Shown: in pieces, positions 8,447 to 17,239 of the stretch
Numbering within the stretch: position 1 is the first letter of the stretch
Layout: each line of letters begins with the position of its first letter
Assembly (NCBI RefSeq): GCF_028553805.1
Contig: NZ_CP067140.1
Location: 2,232,001 to 2,296,000, forward strand
Source of the DNA: Paracoccus saliphilus
GTDB taxonomy: Bacteria > Pseudomonadota > Alphaproteobacteria > Rhodobacterales > Rhodobacteraceae
Reading direction: 5' to 3'
DNA length: 64,000 nt
Notes under the pieces: generated by a model
Database searches by the model: none
What the model was told of the DNA's origin: nothing
What the model saw: only the letters and a program-made list of their open reading frames with translations
Position numbers and translations under genes: made by a program

Positions 8447-9733
8447 TTATTTCCCCATCATTTGATTGGGCAGCCATGTCACGACATTCGGGACGAGCGC
8501 CATGAACAGAAACGCAGACAGCATGACCAGCAGGAACGGCGTGCTACCCTTGATGTAATCCTTGATCGAGACCTTCAGCATCCCGCAGACGGTAAACATT
8601 CCCACTCCAATTGGAGGAGTGTTGCCCCCCATGGTGATGATGGTCACCATCAGGACTCCGAAATGGATTGGATCATGCCCCTGCGCCTGAAGGATGGGCA
8701 AGAATAGCGGAGTCAGCAACAGCACGTTCACCGTGGCCTCCATGATCATTCCTGCAACCACCAGAAAACCAAGAATCAGCAGCAGCGTGACGGTCGGATC
8801 GTCGCTGAGCACTGCGAGAGCACTTGCCAGACGGGTGGGAGCTTGTTCCAGAACGATCACATGCCCGAGCACCGCGGCCATGATGATGATCAGCATGATC
8901 ATCCCGATATCGCTCAACGATTGCTGCAGGGCCGACCAGAGATTGCTCCACTTGAGATCGCGATAGACGAAAGCGCCAATAACCAACGCATAGACTATCA
9001 CGAAGGCTCCTGCTTCCGTCGCCGTGAAGAAGCCGAAACGGAACCCGACCAGCAGGATGATCGGAAACATCAGCGCCCAGAATGCCGCCTTGCCCGAGCG
9101 GTAGACATCGCCCCATGTCGGTAATTCGACATCTTCGGCACCGTACCCCATCTTTCGCGCCGCCAGATACGTATATCCCATCAGCGCAACGGTCAGAATC
9201 AGGCCCGGAATGATCCCCGCCAGCAACAACTTGCCCACCGAGACATTGGCAATGAAGCCGAAAACGATGAGACCGATTGAGGGCGGAATTGTCGCGGTAA
9301 TAATGGAGGAGTAAGCGATAACGCCCGCAGTGAAACCTTTGCTATACCCTTTGGCGATCATCGGGCCGCCCAAAAGTCGCGACTGCATTGCGGTATCGGC
9401 AACGGCCGACCCGGCGATTCCTCCCATCAGCAGGCTGAGAATGATCGAAACCTGCGCCAGACCGCCGACCATCCACCCGACCAGCACCCGCGAGAAATCG
9501 ACGAGCCGTCTGGCAATGCCCGACTCAGTCATGATGTTTCCGGCAAGCACAAAGAATGGAATCGCCATCAGCGGATAGGATTGAGTGACCTGCACCATCT
9601 TCTGGACCGCGATGGAGGTCGGTAGATAGTCCCCGGTCAAAAAGGTCGGTGCACTGGCCAGCAAGAGAGCAAAGCTGATCGGCAACCCGATGACCACCGC
9701 CAGAACGAACAGCAGAATGCCAAGTAACAGCAT
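8447..9733 (-). CDS. dctM: TRAP transporter large permease (DctM type)
   Basis: A 428-residue, strongly hydrophobic membrane protein with DctM hallmarks: PISFALLLASAP near the N terminus, IPFFVLAGNIM, MGGIAGSAVADTA, TATIPPSIGLIVFG, and GGNTPPIGVGMFTVC near the end. It forms the Na+-driven channel part of a tripartite ATP-independent periplasmic transporter in the inner membrane. The ATG overlaps the stop of the small permease gene (TGATG), and the uronate dehydrogenase follows two bases later. A hexuronate substrate is inferred from the operon. Confidence 0.93.
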   Translation of the reverse strand: MLLLGILLFVLAVVIGLPISFALLLASAPTFLTGDYLPTSIAVQKMVQVTQSYPLMAIPFFVLAGNIMTESGIARRLVDFSRVLVGWMVGGLAQVSIILSLLMGGIAGSAVADTAMQSRLLGGPMIAKGYSKGFTAGVIAYSSIITATIPPSIGLIVFGFIANVSVGKLLLAGIIPGLILTVALMGYTYLAARKMGYGAEDVELPTWGDVYRSGKAAFWALMFPIILLVGFRFGFFTATEAGAFVIVYALVIGAFVYRDLKWSNLWSALQQSLSDIGMIMLIIIMAAVLGHVIVLEQAPTRLASALAVLSDDPTVTLLLILGFLVVAGMIMEATVNVLLLTPLFLPILQAQGHDPIHFGVLMVTIITMGGNTPPIGVGMFTVCGMLKVSIKDYIKGSTPFLLVMLSAFLFMALVPNVVTWLPNQMMGK

Positions 9734-10221
9734 CAGGAAGTCTCCTCATCGGAACCGGTTTCGATTGGTGTGCGAAGTTCGCGGACGATATTCTCGATAC
9801 AGGTGATCCCCATCAGCATGCAGGCTACGGGTATCGTGACGGCGACCCAGGAGAACCGGATTCCGGTCAATGGCAAGGGACGACGATGCGCCACCTCGAC
9901 GAAATCGAGACCAACCCAGCCAAGGACCACGAGCAACACCAGCATCACGATCTGCTGGAGCAACCGAAGGAGCCCGCGCAGTTTCGGTGGCAGAAGTTCT
10001 TCCAGTAAAGAGACACTGAAATGGCTGGACCTCCGGAAGGCTATCGACGCCGCGAGCAAGCAGGTCCAGGCAAACAGCACCTGCGTCACCTCAAGCACCC
10101 AGATATTCGGATGCCCCAGATAGCGGGTGACGGTCGCCCAGGAAACAAGCGCGACAACTCCAGTCAACACAAGTGCGGCGACAACAGCTTCAGCCCAACG
10201 CAGCGAGGAATAGAGCGACAT
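9733..10221 (-). CDS. dctQ: TRAP transporter small permease (DctQ type)
   Basis: A 162-residue protein with four predicted membrane segments. It has the DctQ pattern: a first helix followed by WATVTRYLGHPNIWVLEVTQ, then LFAWTCLLAASIAFRRSSHFSV, where a charged stretch precedes the third helix. It pairs with the adjacent large permease. It lies 70 bp downstream of the binding-protein gene and overlaps the large permease start by one base. Confidence 0.9.
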   Translation of the reverse strand: MSLYSSLRWAEAVVAALVLTGVVALVSWATVTRYLGHPNIWVLEVTQVLFAWTCLLAASIAFRRSSHFSVSLLEELLPPKLRGLLRLLQQIVMLVLLVVLGWVGLDFVEVAHRRPLPLTGIRFSWVAVTIPVACMLMGITCIENIVRELRTPIETGSDEETS

Positions 10222-10291
10222 GGGCCCTCCATAAGTTGCGGGACCGGCTCAGCGCAGAAACTGCTGAACCGGCACTCGTTTCAAATACCGC

Positions 10292-11272
10292 TCAGTCGCC
10301 GTCGACGACCGCACGGACGTTCTCATATGCCTCTGTCAGATCAAGCGCCTCGATTTCTTTGGCCGCAACCTCCTTGAACTCGCTCAGATCGATGTCGGAA
10401 AGGGTCATGCCGTTCTCCTCCATGGTCGCGAAATCTTTCTTGCTCTGCTCAATGACGAGATCCGACATGTAGCGCCCGGCCTCCACGGCAGAGTTGCGGA
10501 TGACATCCTGATGCTCTGACGGAAGCTGGTCCCACCAGGTTTCGCCGACGACAATCCCGGTGATGAGCTGGATATGCTCGGTCCGTGTCAGATAGTCGGC
10601 AACCTCGTAGAAGCGAGAACCGACGATACCGGCAGGCTGAGCCTCGACCGCATCGATCGCACCAAGCTGCATCGCCGAATAAATCTCGGCCCAGTCAAGC
10701 GGTGTAGGCGTTCCGCCCAATGTGCGGCCCGCAGCCACCCAGACCGGCGCACCTGGTGTGCGAATCCGCAACCCCTCGACATCTGCCCGGCTTTCGATCC
10801 TCGTGTTGGTCAGAAGATTGCGAGGCCCTTGATACCAGTTGAAAGCCAGAGTCACGAAGCCACTATTTTCCTTCAACTCGTCGGCCCAGGACCAGAACTC
10901 GTCGGAAGACGTGAATTTATCCGCCTCATCGTAATCCGCGAACACATAGGGCGCACCGATGATCCCGAATTTCGGCAGAAACGATGCTAGTCGCATCGCA
11001 TCCGTAAATGCCGCGACATTCGCGCCCGCCTGAGCCTGGTCCATCAGGTCCTGGGTATTCCCCAACTGACCATTTGGATAGACCATGACTTCGACGGAGC
11101 CCTCTGTGCCGGTTTCGACAAGCTCCTTGAACTTGTTGAAGCCTTTGATGATCGGATCGCTTTCGGCCTGCACCGACCCGATCCGCATCGTATAGTCCTG
11201 CGCCATAGCAGGCGCGGCAATGGCGGCGGCAGATACGACAAGCGTCGCCGCAGCTAGAATTCTGGCAAACAT
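10292..11272 (-). CDS. dctP: TRAP transporter solute-binding protein (DctP type), likely hexuronate
   Basis: Periplasmic ligand receptor. The start at 11272 is preferred over a longer frame because a GGGAGG ribosome-binding site lies about 5 bases upstream and a clean signal peptide follows (MFARILAAATLVVSAAAIA...AMA). The mature part shows typical DctP features: GSVQAESDPIIKGFNKF, VYPNGQLGN, then GLRIRTPGAPVW with the conserved Arg that holds the substrate carboxylate, and a TPLDWAEIYSAMQLGAIDA helix. It heads the dctP-dctQ-dctM-udh-enolase-epimerase operon, which points to a galacturonate or glucuronate ligand. The 237-bp gap upstream holds no recognised gene and should carry the operon promoter. 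Confidence 0.92.
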   Translation of the reverse strand: MFARILAAATLVVSAAAIAAPAMAQDYTMRIGSVQAESDPIIKGFNKFKELVETGTEGSVEVMVYPNGQLGNTQDLMDQAQAGANVAAFTDAMRLASFLPKFGIIGAPYVFADYDEADKFTSSDEFWSWADELKENSGFVTLAFNWYQGPRNLLTNTRIESRADVEGLRIRTPGAPVWVAAGRTLGGTPTPLDWAEIYSAMQLGAIDAVEAQPAGIVGSRFYEVADYLTRTEHIQLITGIVVGETWWDQLPSEHQDVIRNSAVEAGRYMSDLVIEQSKKDFATMEENGMTLSDIDLSEFKEVAAKEIEALDLTEAYENVRAVVDGD

Positions 11273-11509
11273 GGTTTCCTCCCTGGGGCAGCCAAACTCA
11301 ACGCAATGGAGGAGAAATATCCGACAGGGCTCCATCTGGCTATTGGTAGCCCGCAGAGGTTATCACATCATGAGAATGGGGCAAAAAACACTGGGCAAAA
11401 ACAGAAGTCCCATTCATATCGAGGGAATTTTAGGATAATATCAAGATCATCATCCAGTGGCGTTTCTTGCTCAAATAATGGAGCTACGGGCCAGTTAATC
11501 CTGTTTGGT

Positions 11510-13009
11510 CTACTCGGCCAATGTGGGCTGCCTGCTTCGTCGGAAAGCACTTCGCAATCCGGCCAAAAGGAGAACGGCGGCCAGTGTGAGGAATAGCGCA
11601 GAGATCGGGCTGGTTACGAAGGTGGACCAATCACCTTCGGAATAACTGAGTGCGCGGCGGAAATTGGTCTCGAGGATCGGTGACAGTACGAAGCCCAGCA
11701 CCATCGGACCGAGTGGATAACCGCCCCGTTCGAAAAGGTATCCAACCACACCAAAGCCCAGCATCAACCACACGTCGAAGAGGCGATTGTCAGACACGAA
11801 GGTTCCCGTCACCATCAATACCGCGAGCATGGGTAACAGGTAGTCGCGAGGAACACCCAGCACCTTGGGAAAAATGCGGATCGTGACAAGCTGGATAGCC
11901 AGCAACAATATGGTGCTGATCAAGAAAGCCGCGTAGATCATTGCCACCAAGCTCGGCTCCTTGCTGAGAAGCAGTGGCCCAGGTTGCAAGCCATGGATGG
12001 TGAAGCCGCCGATGAGAATTGCTGTCACTCCGTCGCCGGGAATGCCCAGTGTCAGCAAGGGTAAAAGCGCGCCACCGACCGAGGCATTATTGGCGGTTTC
12101 AGAAGCGTAAATCCCCTCTAGTGAGCCTTTGCCGAATTTCTCGGGACTTTTCGATTGCTGACGCGCGGCGGCATAGGCGATCAAGTTCGAAGCGGTCCCC
12201 CCAATCCCGGGCAACACACCGATCGAAATGCCGATGACGGCCGAACGCACCATGTTCCAGCCGTTCGCCAGAAATTCGCCTATCGTCACCCCGATGCCCC
12301 TTCCTCCAAGCGTCATCCTGGAGGGTAATTTCAGGGATGGCTCCATCAGCGCGGAAATTACCGTGGACACTGCGAACAGTCCGACCATGAAAGGGATGAT
12401 TGAAACGCCGGCCATCAGGTCGACTGAACCGAATGCGAAGCGCGGCGTGGCCCCGATGGGCGCGAAGCCGATTGTGGCAAGTGCAATCCCGAAAGCCGTC
12501 GCCATCAGGCCCTTTGCCAGATTTGCCTGCGACAGAATCACCACAAGCATCATTGCCGCCAAGGTTAGTGTCGCATATTCTGGTGCCCCGATCCTGATGG
12601 CGAACCGGGCGATAATCGGCGCACACAGAACCAGGACGACAAGCGACAGAATGGCGCCGACAGCCGAAGCGATGATGCCCGTGGCCAAGGCCTTCACTGG
12701 TTGACCGGATCGCGCAAGCGGATAGGCATCGAAAGTAGTTGCAATCGACGATGGCGTGCCCGGAATGCGCAATAGCGTCGCAGAAACCAGCCCACCGGAT
12801 ATGCCGCCAAGATATGCTGCCACCAGCATTGCCATCCCCACATTCGGAGAGAGGGAGAAAGTCAGCGGCAGCAGAATGGCCACTGCCATGGCGGCTGACA
12901 GTCCCGGCAAGGCGCCAAAAAACAAGCCGAAAAGCAGGCCTCCGAGCATGAAGGCAAGGGTCGAGGGGGATGCAAGCGCAACGAGATTCTCGAAGAACAA
13001 GGCTATCAT
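11510..13009 (-). CDS. tctA: tripartite tricarboxylate transporter large permease (TctA)
   Basis: A 499-residue integral membrane protein of the TctA family. Seen are the opening LLFGLFFGALPGLSAAMA, the IPGTPSSIATTFDAYPLARSG loop that marks the family, the mirror motif TLGIPGDGVTAILIGGF, and IHGLQPGPLL. It is the 12-helix permease of a secondary, binding-protein-dependent carboxylate carrier. It lies 10 bp after tctB and is last in the tctC-dehydratase-tctB-tctA operon, so the cargo is probably galactarate or a related aldarate rather than citrate. Confidence 0.93.
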   Translation of the reverse strand: MIALFFENLVALASPSTLAFMLGGLLFGLFFGALPGLSAAMAVAILLPLTFSLSPNVGMAMLVAAYLGGISGGLVSATLLRIPGTPSSIATTFDAYPLARSGQPVKALATGIIASAVGAILSLVVLVLCAPIIARFAIRIGAPEYATLTLAAMMLVVILSQANLAKGLMATAFGIALATIGFAPIGATPRFAFGSVDLMAGVSIIPFMVGLFAVSTVISALMEPSLKLPSRMTLGGRGIGVTIGEFLANGWNMVRSAVIGISIGVLPGIGGTASNLIAYAAARQQSKSPEKFGKGSLEGIYASETANNASVGGALLPLLTLGIPGDGVTAILIGGFTIHGLQPGPLLLSKEPSLVAMIYAAFLISTILLLAIQLVTIRIFPKVLGVPRDYLLPMLAVLMVTGTFVSDNRLFDVWLMLGFGVVGYLFERGGYPLGPMVLGFVLSPILETNFRRALSYSEGDWSTFVTSPISALFLTLAAVLLLAGLRSAFRRSRQPTLAE

Positions 13010-13019
13010 GATCGGATCC

Positions 13020-13544
13020 TCACAAAAGAAGCATCACGCCGGGCAAGGATACGCCTATGACACCAGCCAACAGCCAGCCGAGACAAAGGCTGGCTACGAT
13101 CGCCACTACCGCGGCAACGGCCAACGCTCGGGCGCGCAGCCCGGTAAAGGCGGAAATGCCAATCACGAGGAATGCCGCCGTGCTCAACGTGAAACCGAGC
13201 GTCGTGAACAACGCCACATATCCCAGCAGCGCGCTAGAGAAGATGATCCGTGCACGCCAGTTTGGCGCGGGAAGCATGGTCATCCCGGCGTCGGACATAT
13301 CTGCCTGAGAACTCTTGATCGCATCCTGTGAGCGAGTGCTCAGAGCTTCCGATGACCGGCGTCTGATCAGGTCACGCAAAATCTGGATTACACCCAGTAA
13401 TATCATCAACACGGCGAGAAACGCCGGCAAAACCCATGGCCCCGGGTCTCCGGCCTGAAGCTGCCGACCTGCGGGCGCAATCGCGATTTGCAGCAAGATC
13501 AAGGAACCAACAGCGACGAAGAACAAATTCGGAATTATAGTCAT
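13020..13544 (-). CDS. tctB: tripartite tricarboxylate transporter small permease (TctB)
   Basis: A 174-residue protein with four hydrophobic segments and an internal polar linker (residues about 55-90). It matches the TctB layout: an N-terminal helix, a PGPWVLPAFLAVLMILLGVIQI helix, and a C-terminal pair with TTLGFTLSTAAFLV. The PGPWVLP entry is typical for TctB. It partners the adjacent tctA. It lies 92 bp downstream of the dehydratase gene. Confidence 0.86.
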   Translation of the reverse strand: MTIIPNLFFVAVGSLILLQIAIAPAGRQLQAGDPGPWVLPAFLAVLMILLGVIQILRDLIRRRSSEALSTRSQDAIKSSQADMSDAGMTMLPAPNWRARIIFSSALLGYVALFTTLGFTLSTAAFLVIGISAFTGLRARALAVAAVVAIVASLCLGWLLAGVIGVSLPGVMLLL

Positions 13545-13636
13545 TTACTCCCTCCCTTCCTGCAGTGCATCGACCGCTTGTGAGGCAGGATGAGCCCCTG
13601 CCCCGGTCTTAAGGTGCGAACTTCCGCTGCGGAAAC

Positions 13637-14836
13637 TCAGAAACGTCCGAAGACGACGTGTTCGCTCGTCCAGGCTCGCATCTGCTCGGACAGCGTCAGT
13701 CCAAGCCCGGGCCGGTTCGGCACGATCATCCTCCCCTCATTGACCTCCAGCCGATCCTCGAACATCGCCTCGGACCATTCGAAATGTTCGACCCAGGGTT
13801 CCGAACCATATGCCGCCGTCAGGTGCAGGTGAATCTCCATGCAGTAATGCGGGGCGAGTTTCAGTTTCTTGTGCTCCGCCAGGGCGCAGATCTTGAGAAA
13901 CGGGGTGATTCCCCCGACGCGCGGCGCATCCGGTTGAATGAAATCGACGGAGTCGTGCCGGATGAGTTCGTAATGCTCCGCCACCGAGGTCAGCATCTCG
14001 CCAGTCGCTATCGGGGTAGCAAGATCACGCGCAAGAGCAGCGTGGCCTTCGTAATCATAGGCATCCAGAGGTTCTTCAATCCACGTCAAGTTGAACTGTT
14101 CTGCGATCCGACCGAAGCGCAGCGCGGTCGTGCGGTCCCATTGCTGGTTTGCATCAATGGCAAGAGGGACATTCTCGCCGATATGCTCACGCACCGCTGC
14201 AATGCGCTTCAAATCGATCATCGGATCGGGCTGCCCCACCTTGAGCTTGATCGCGCCGATCCCCTGTTCGAGCGCCATAGTGATGCGCTCTTTTACCTCA
14301 TCGATAGACATCGAGAGATATCCGCCTGAGGTATTATAGCAGCGCACAGAGTCACGATGTGCGCCCAGCAGCTTGGCGAGCGGCAATTCGGCCCGACGCG
14401 CCTTGAGATCCCATAGCGCGATATCGAAAGCTGCGATCGCCTGCGTCGACAGACCAGACCGGCCGACTGACGCCCCTGCCCAGACGAGCTTCTCCCAGAG
14501 GCGCCCGATGTCATTGGGATCTTCGCCAATAGCGGAGTCCGCGATCTCGCAAGCATGTTTGTACTGGCCGGGCCCGCCTGCTCGCTTGGAATAGGAATAG
14601 CCTATGCCTTCATACCCTTGTTCAGTCTTTATCTCACAGAACAGGAATGCGATTTCGGTCAAAGGTTTCTGACGACCTGCGAGAACCTTTGCGTCCGAAA
14701 TCGCCGAATGCAGAGGCAGATAGACGAGAGATAATCGTATCCCCGAGATGCGATCAGTGGTCGCCTCACCCGAAGGAAGGCCGGCATTGAGAGGATTGAC
14801 TGGAAGCAGGCGCTTTCCGTCGGTCAGGTCTTTCAT
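13637..14836 (-). CDS. L-talarate/galactarate dehydratase
   Basis: Enolase-superfamily acid-sugar dehydratase, 399 residues, converting galactarate (and L-talarate) to 5-keto-4-deoxy-D-glucarate. The match to characterised TalrD/GalrD enzymes is close along most of the protein: SDAKVL.GRQKP, YSKRAGGPGQ, WAGASVGRSGLSTQAI, the catalytic IKLKVGQPD lysines, metal ligands in DANQQWDR, WIEEPLDAYDYEGHAAL and ATGEMLTS, PDAPRVGGITPFLKI, and LAPHYCMEIH with the catalytic His. Unlike the other two enolase relatives in this window, the full KxK/D-E-E/His set is intact. It sits between tctC and tctB. Its product could be passed to a KdgD-type dehydratase and then to the semialdehyde dehydrogenase at 811-2346. 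Confidence 0.92.
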   Translation of the reverse strand: MKDLTDGKRLLPVNPLNAGLPSGEATTDRISGIRLSLVYLPLHSAISDAKVLAGRQKPLTEIAFLFCEIKTEQGYEGIGYSYSKRAGGPGQYKHACEIADSAIGEDPNDIGRLWEKLVWAGASVGRSGLSTQAIAAFDIALWDLKARRAELPLAKLLGAHRDSVRCYNTSGGYLSMSIDEVKERITMALEQGIGAIKLKVGQPDPMIDLKRIAAVREHIGENVPLAIDANQQWDRTTALRFGRIAEQFNLTWIEEPLDAYDYEGHAALARDLATPIATGEMLTSVAEHYELIRHDSVDFIQPDAPRVGGITPFLKICALAEHKKLKLAPHYCMEIHLHLTAAYGSEPWVEHFEWSEAMFEDRLEVNEGRMIVPNRPGLGLTLSEQMRAWTSEHVVFGRF

Positions 14837-14990
14837 GGGATATACCTATTCGTAGGGGCTGGATTTTGCATGAAGCTGGATATGGCACATGGCGCAGGCC
14901 GCCTGCCCGCTTCTCGAAAGAAGCCCGGCAGGTCTCATGCCCATCGCCGGAGTGTTCGCCCAACATGCCGGTTGGGCAATCGACACTACA

Positions 14991-15947
14991 TCATTCGATG
15001 AAGGAACTTACGAAATCGTGCTCTTTCTCAAGGAAGGGGCCGATCTCCTTGCTATCGCGAAGGCTTAAAACCTGCTTTGCCCTCATGAAGTCCTTTTCGG
15101 CATCAGGATCTTCCTTCATACGAGCGATCACCTGGTCGATCGCGACGATAGCCGCTTGATCGAGATCAGGCGGGCCATATACGGCAAACACCAGAGGAAA
15201 TGACAAATCGACGCCTTGCGATGATGCTGTCGGCCATTCCGGTGCAAACGGGTTTGCCGTTTCGTTCAAAACAGCCAGCACCTTCAATTGTCCGGCTTCG
15301 ACATATTGCTGAGCATTGTTGACACCCATCGGGATTGCATCGACTTGTTCACCCAGAAGTGCGGTGGTCCGATCGGACTCCGATCCGGCATCCACGACAC
15401 GCAGGGTATCCTCAGACGCAACTGCTATGGCCATGCCTTTGATCTCAGTCGTACCACCAAGTTGCGATCCGAAAGTCACCTCTCCAGGATGGTCCTTGGC
15501 ATACTTGATCAAGCCGGACAGCGTATCATAAGGCGCGTCGACCCGCGCGACGATCACGTCGTCAAACTGGGCAATCGTTGCGAGCGCGGTGAAATCCTCG
15601 TGGCCAAAGGGCCAGGTTCCGGTCAGGTTCGCGACATGAACGGAGGTGTGATATAGAAGCAGTTCACTTCCATCGGGTTTGCCGCTGGCAACGGTCTGCG
15701 CAGCAACCACGCCACCCCCGGCGAACTGGTTCACGACGGCTACCTTCGCACCGGTGTATTTGCCGAGATATTCGGCAAAGAGGCGCGCATCCGTATCCGT
15801 TCCTCCTCCGGGATTGGCGGGAACGACAATACGCACAGTATCGACCGGATAATCGATCTGCTGCGCTTCCACTGTCGTTACACCAGCAGTGATACTTATC
15901 GCCGCGAGCACAAGGCCTCCGGCCCGTAGGCAACCCATGACACTCAT
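14991..15947 (-). CDS. tctC: tripartite tricarboxylate transporter substrate-binding protein (TctC/Bug), likely aldarate
   Basis: Periplasmic Bug-family receptor, 318 residues from the chosen start. The start at 15947 is preferred because GGAGGAGAG lies just upstream and a signal peptide follows (GLVLAAISITAGVTTVEAQ). Family signs are YPVDTVRIVVPANPGGGTDTDAR, VVNQFAGGGVVAAQTVASGKPDG, and LIKYAKDHPGEVTFGSQLGGT. First gene of the tctC-dehydratase-tctB-tctA operon, divergent from a LysR gene with a large palindrome between them. The galactarate dehydratase in the same operon makes galactarate or L-talarate the probable ligand. Confidence 0.9.
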   Translation of the reverse strand: MSVMGCLRAGGLVLAAISITAGVTTVEAQQIDYPVDTVRIVVPANPGGGTDTDARLFAEYLGKYTGAKVAVVNQFAGGGVVAAQTVASGKPDGSELLLYHTSVHVANLTGTWPFGHEDFTALATIAQFDDVIVARVDAPYDTLSGLIKYAKDHPGEVTFGSQLGGTTEIKGMAIAVASEDTLRVVDAGSESDRTTALLGEQVDAIPMGVNNAQQYVEAGQLKVLAVLNETANPFAPEWPTASSQGVDLSFPLVFAVYGPPDLDQAAIVAIDQVIARMKEDPDAEKDFMRAKQVLSLRDSKEIGPFLEKEHDFVSSFIE

Positions 15948-16030
15948 TGTCTCTCCTCCATATTTCACCGGACCCTCCTCCGGCGTTCGATTTAGGTGTG
16001 ACTTTGATTGTTGAGCTGTAGACAAGAGAT

Positions 16031-16060
16031 TAATATAAATCCAATATTGATTTTATATTA
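16031..16060. promoter_or_regulatory. 30-bp AT-rich palindrome, probable LysR operator
   Basis: An inverted repeat with arms TAATATAAA and TTTATATTA around an inner CAATATTG. Thirteen of 15 base pairs match; only the two pairs either side of the inner octamer differ. It ends 12 bases before the LysR start and is about 84 bases from the tctC start, in the only gap between the divergent genes. This is the expected place for autorepression and co-inducer-dependent activation by a LysR protein. Confidence 0.7.
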
Positions 16061-16072
16061 TTTCAATACAAA

Positions 16073-17005
16073 ATGGGAATTAAAATGCTGGACCTGGTTC
16101 ATGTTAGATCATTCGTCGCATTGGCGGCCGAACTGAATTTCAGCCGCGCCGCCCGACGTCTAAACATGACGCAACCGCCATTGAGCCGGCAAATTCGCCT
16201 GCTGGAAGAACATCTTGGATCTAAGCTGTTTGACCGGACCAGCCAGTCGGTGGCTCTGACGGCGGCTGGAAGAAAATTCCTGCCGGAAGCTCAGGCACTT
16301 CTACGACAAGTAGAAGATATGGAAGCGCTGGTCCGCGAGAATGCACAGGAACCTGAAGGCAAAGTCCGTCTGGGCTTCTATGGGGCAGCATGTTTCAGGC
16401 TGTTGCCCAGCCTGATGGTCGAGATTTCACGTGTCTATCCCCGTATCGAAATGGAACTGCGGGAACTCAACGCGACTCAGCAAATCGATGCATTCTCTTT
16501 CGGCGAGCTGGATATCGGGCTGGCCCGACCGACTGTCCTGGCCAGTGGGCTTCGCGCACAGATCGCCTTGCGCGAGGCCCTTCTTGTCGCCTTGCCCAAG
16601 GATCATCCGCTCACGACCCGAACCACCTTGCGTCCCGAAGACCTACACCAGCAGCCTTTCATCGCCTATGGACCTGGGGGTCCTTACCTGAACTCGCTAC
16701 AGCGCTCGATCTTCGCACAACACGGCATCACACCACGCATTACGCAATCGCTGGCGCATGCCGAGGCCATCCTTTCTCTGGTCGGTGTCGGCCTCGGCAT
16801 TGCAATCGTTTCCAGCCATGCGCGGCATGCGCCAAGGGACAACCTTGTTTTCCGGCCCATGACCGGCTTCAAGATCGATGAGGCCATCACCCACAAAATC
16901 ACCAGGGCCGATATGCGCAAGCCGGCGGTCAAGCTGATATCTCAATTGATCTGTGACGTTGGTAGGCGCCTGGAATTGGATGAAAGGTTACCCAAAGTTC
17001 GGTGA
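16073..17005 (+). CDS. LysR-family transcriptional regulator
   Basis: A 310-residue LTTR. The N-terminal winged helix is clear (VRSFVALAAELNFSRAARRL, MTQPPLSRQIRLLEEHLG, LFDRTSQSVALTAAG). It is followed by the coiled linker and a periplasmic-binding-like effector domain with the G.L.IGL..P segment (GELDIGLARPT) and a VGVGLGIAIV loop. Start at 16073, or possibly the ATG at 16085 (MLDLVHVRSF); no strong ribosome-binding site separates them. Divergent from the tctC/galactarate dehydratase operon and next to a 30-bp palindrome, so it is probably the galactarate-responsive activator of that operon. The 234-bp gap after it (17006-17239) holds no recognised gene. Confidence 0.92.
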   Translation: MGIKMLDLVHVRSFVALAAELNFSRAARRLNMTQPPLSRQIRLLEEHLGSKLFDRTSQSVALTAAGRKFLPEAQALLRQVEDMEALVRENAQEPEGKVRLGFYGAACFRLLPSLMVEISRVYPRIEMELRELNATQQIDAFSFGELDIGLARPTVLASGLRAQIALREALLVALPKDHPLTTRTTLRPEDLHQQPFIAYGPGGPYLNSLQRSIFAQHGITPRITQSLAHAEAILSLVGVGLGIAIVSSHARHAPRDNLVFRPMTGFKIDEAITHKITRADMRKPAVKLISQLICDVGRRLELDERLPKVR

Positions 17006-17239
17006 TGCATCGGCAGACGTGGCACGACGGCTCTTTGGACAAGCGACTGGAGTGTAATTCTGTCCCGGTGGAAACAAACACCTGAGCCGGGCCCTGAAAT
17101 CGCTCCGCCCACTGCCAGGTGCGATGATACCCGTGGTGCTGTCGACGACCGCTTTCTCTTGTTGCAACCGTCATTCATCGCTGCGGCATGGCCCATCGCA
17201 CGCGGCGATCATCTGAGCGGATAGCCAATACTGCGACAT

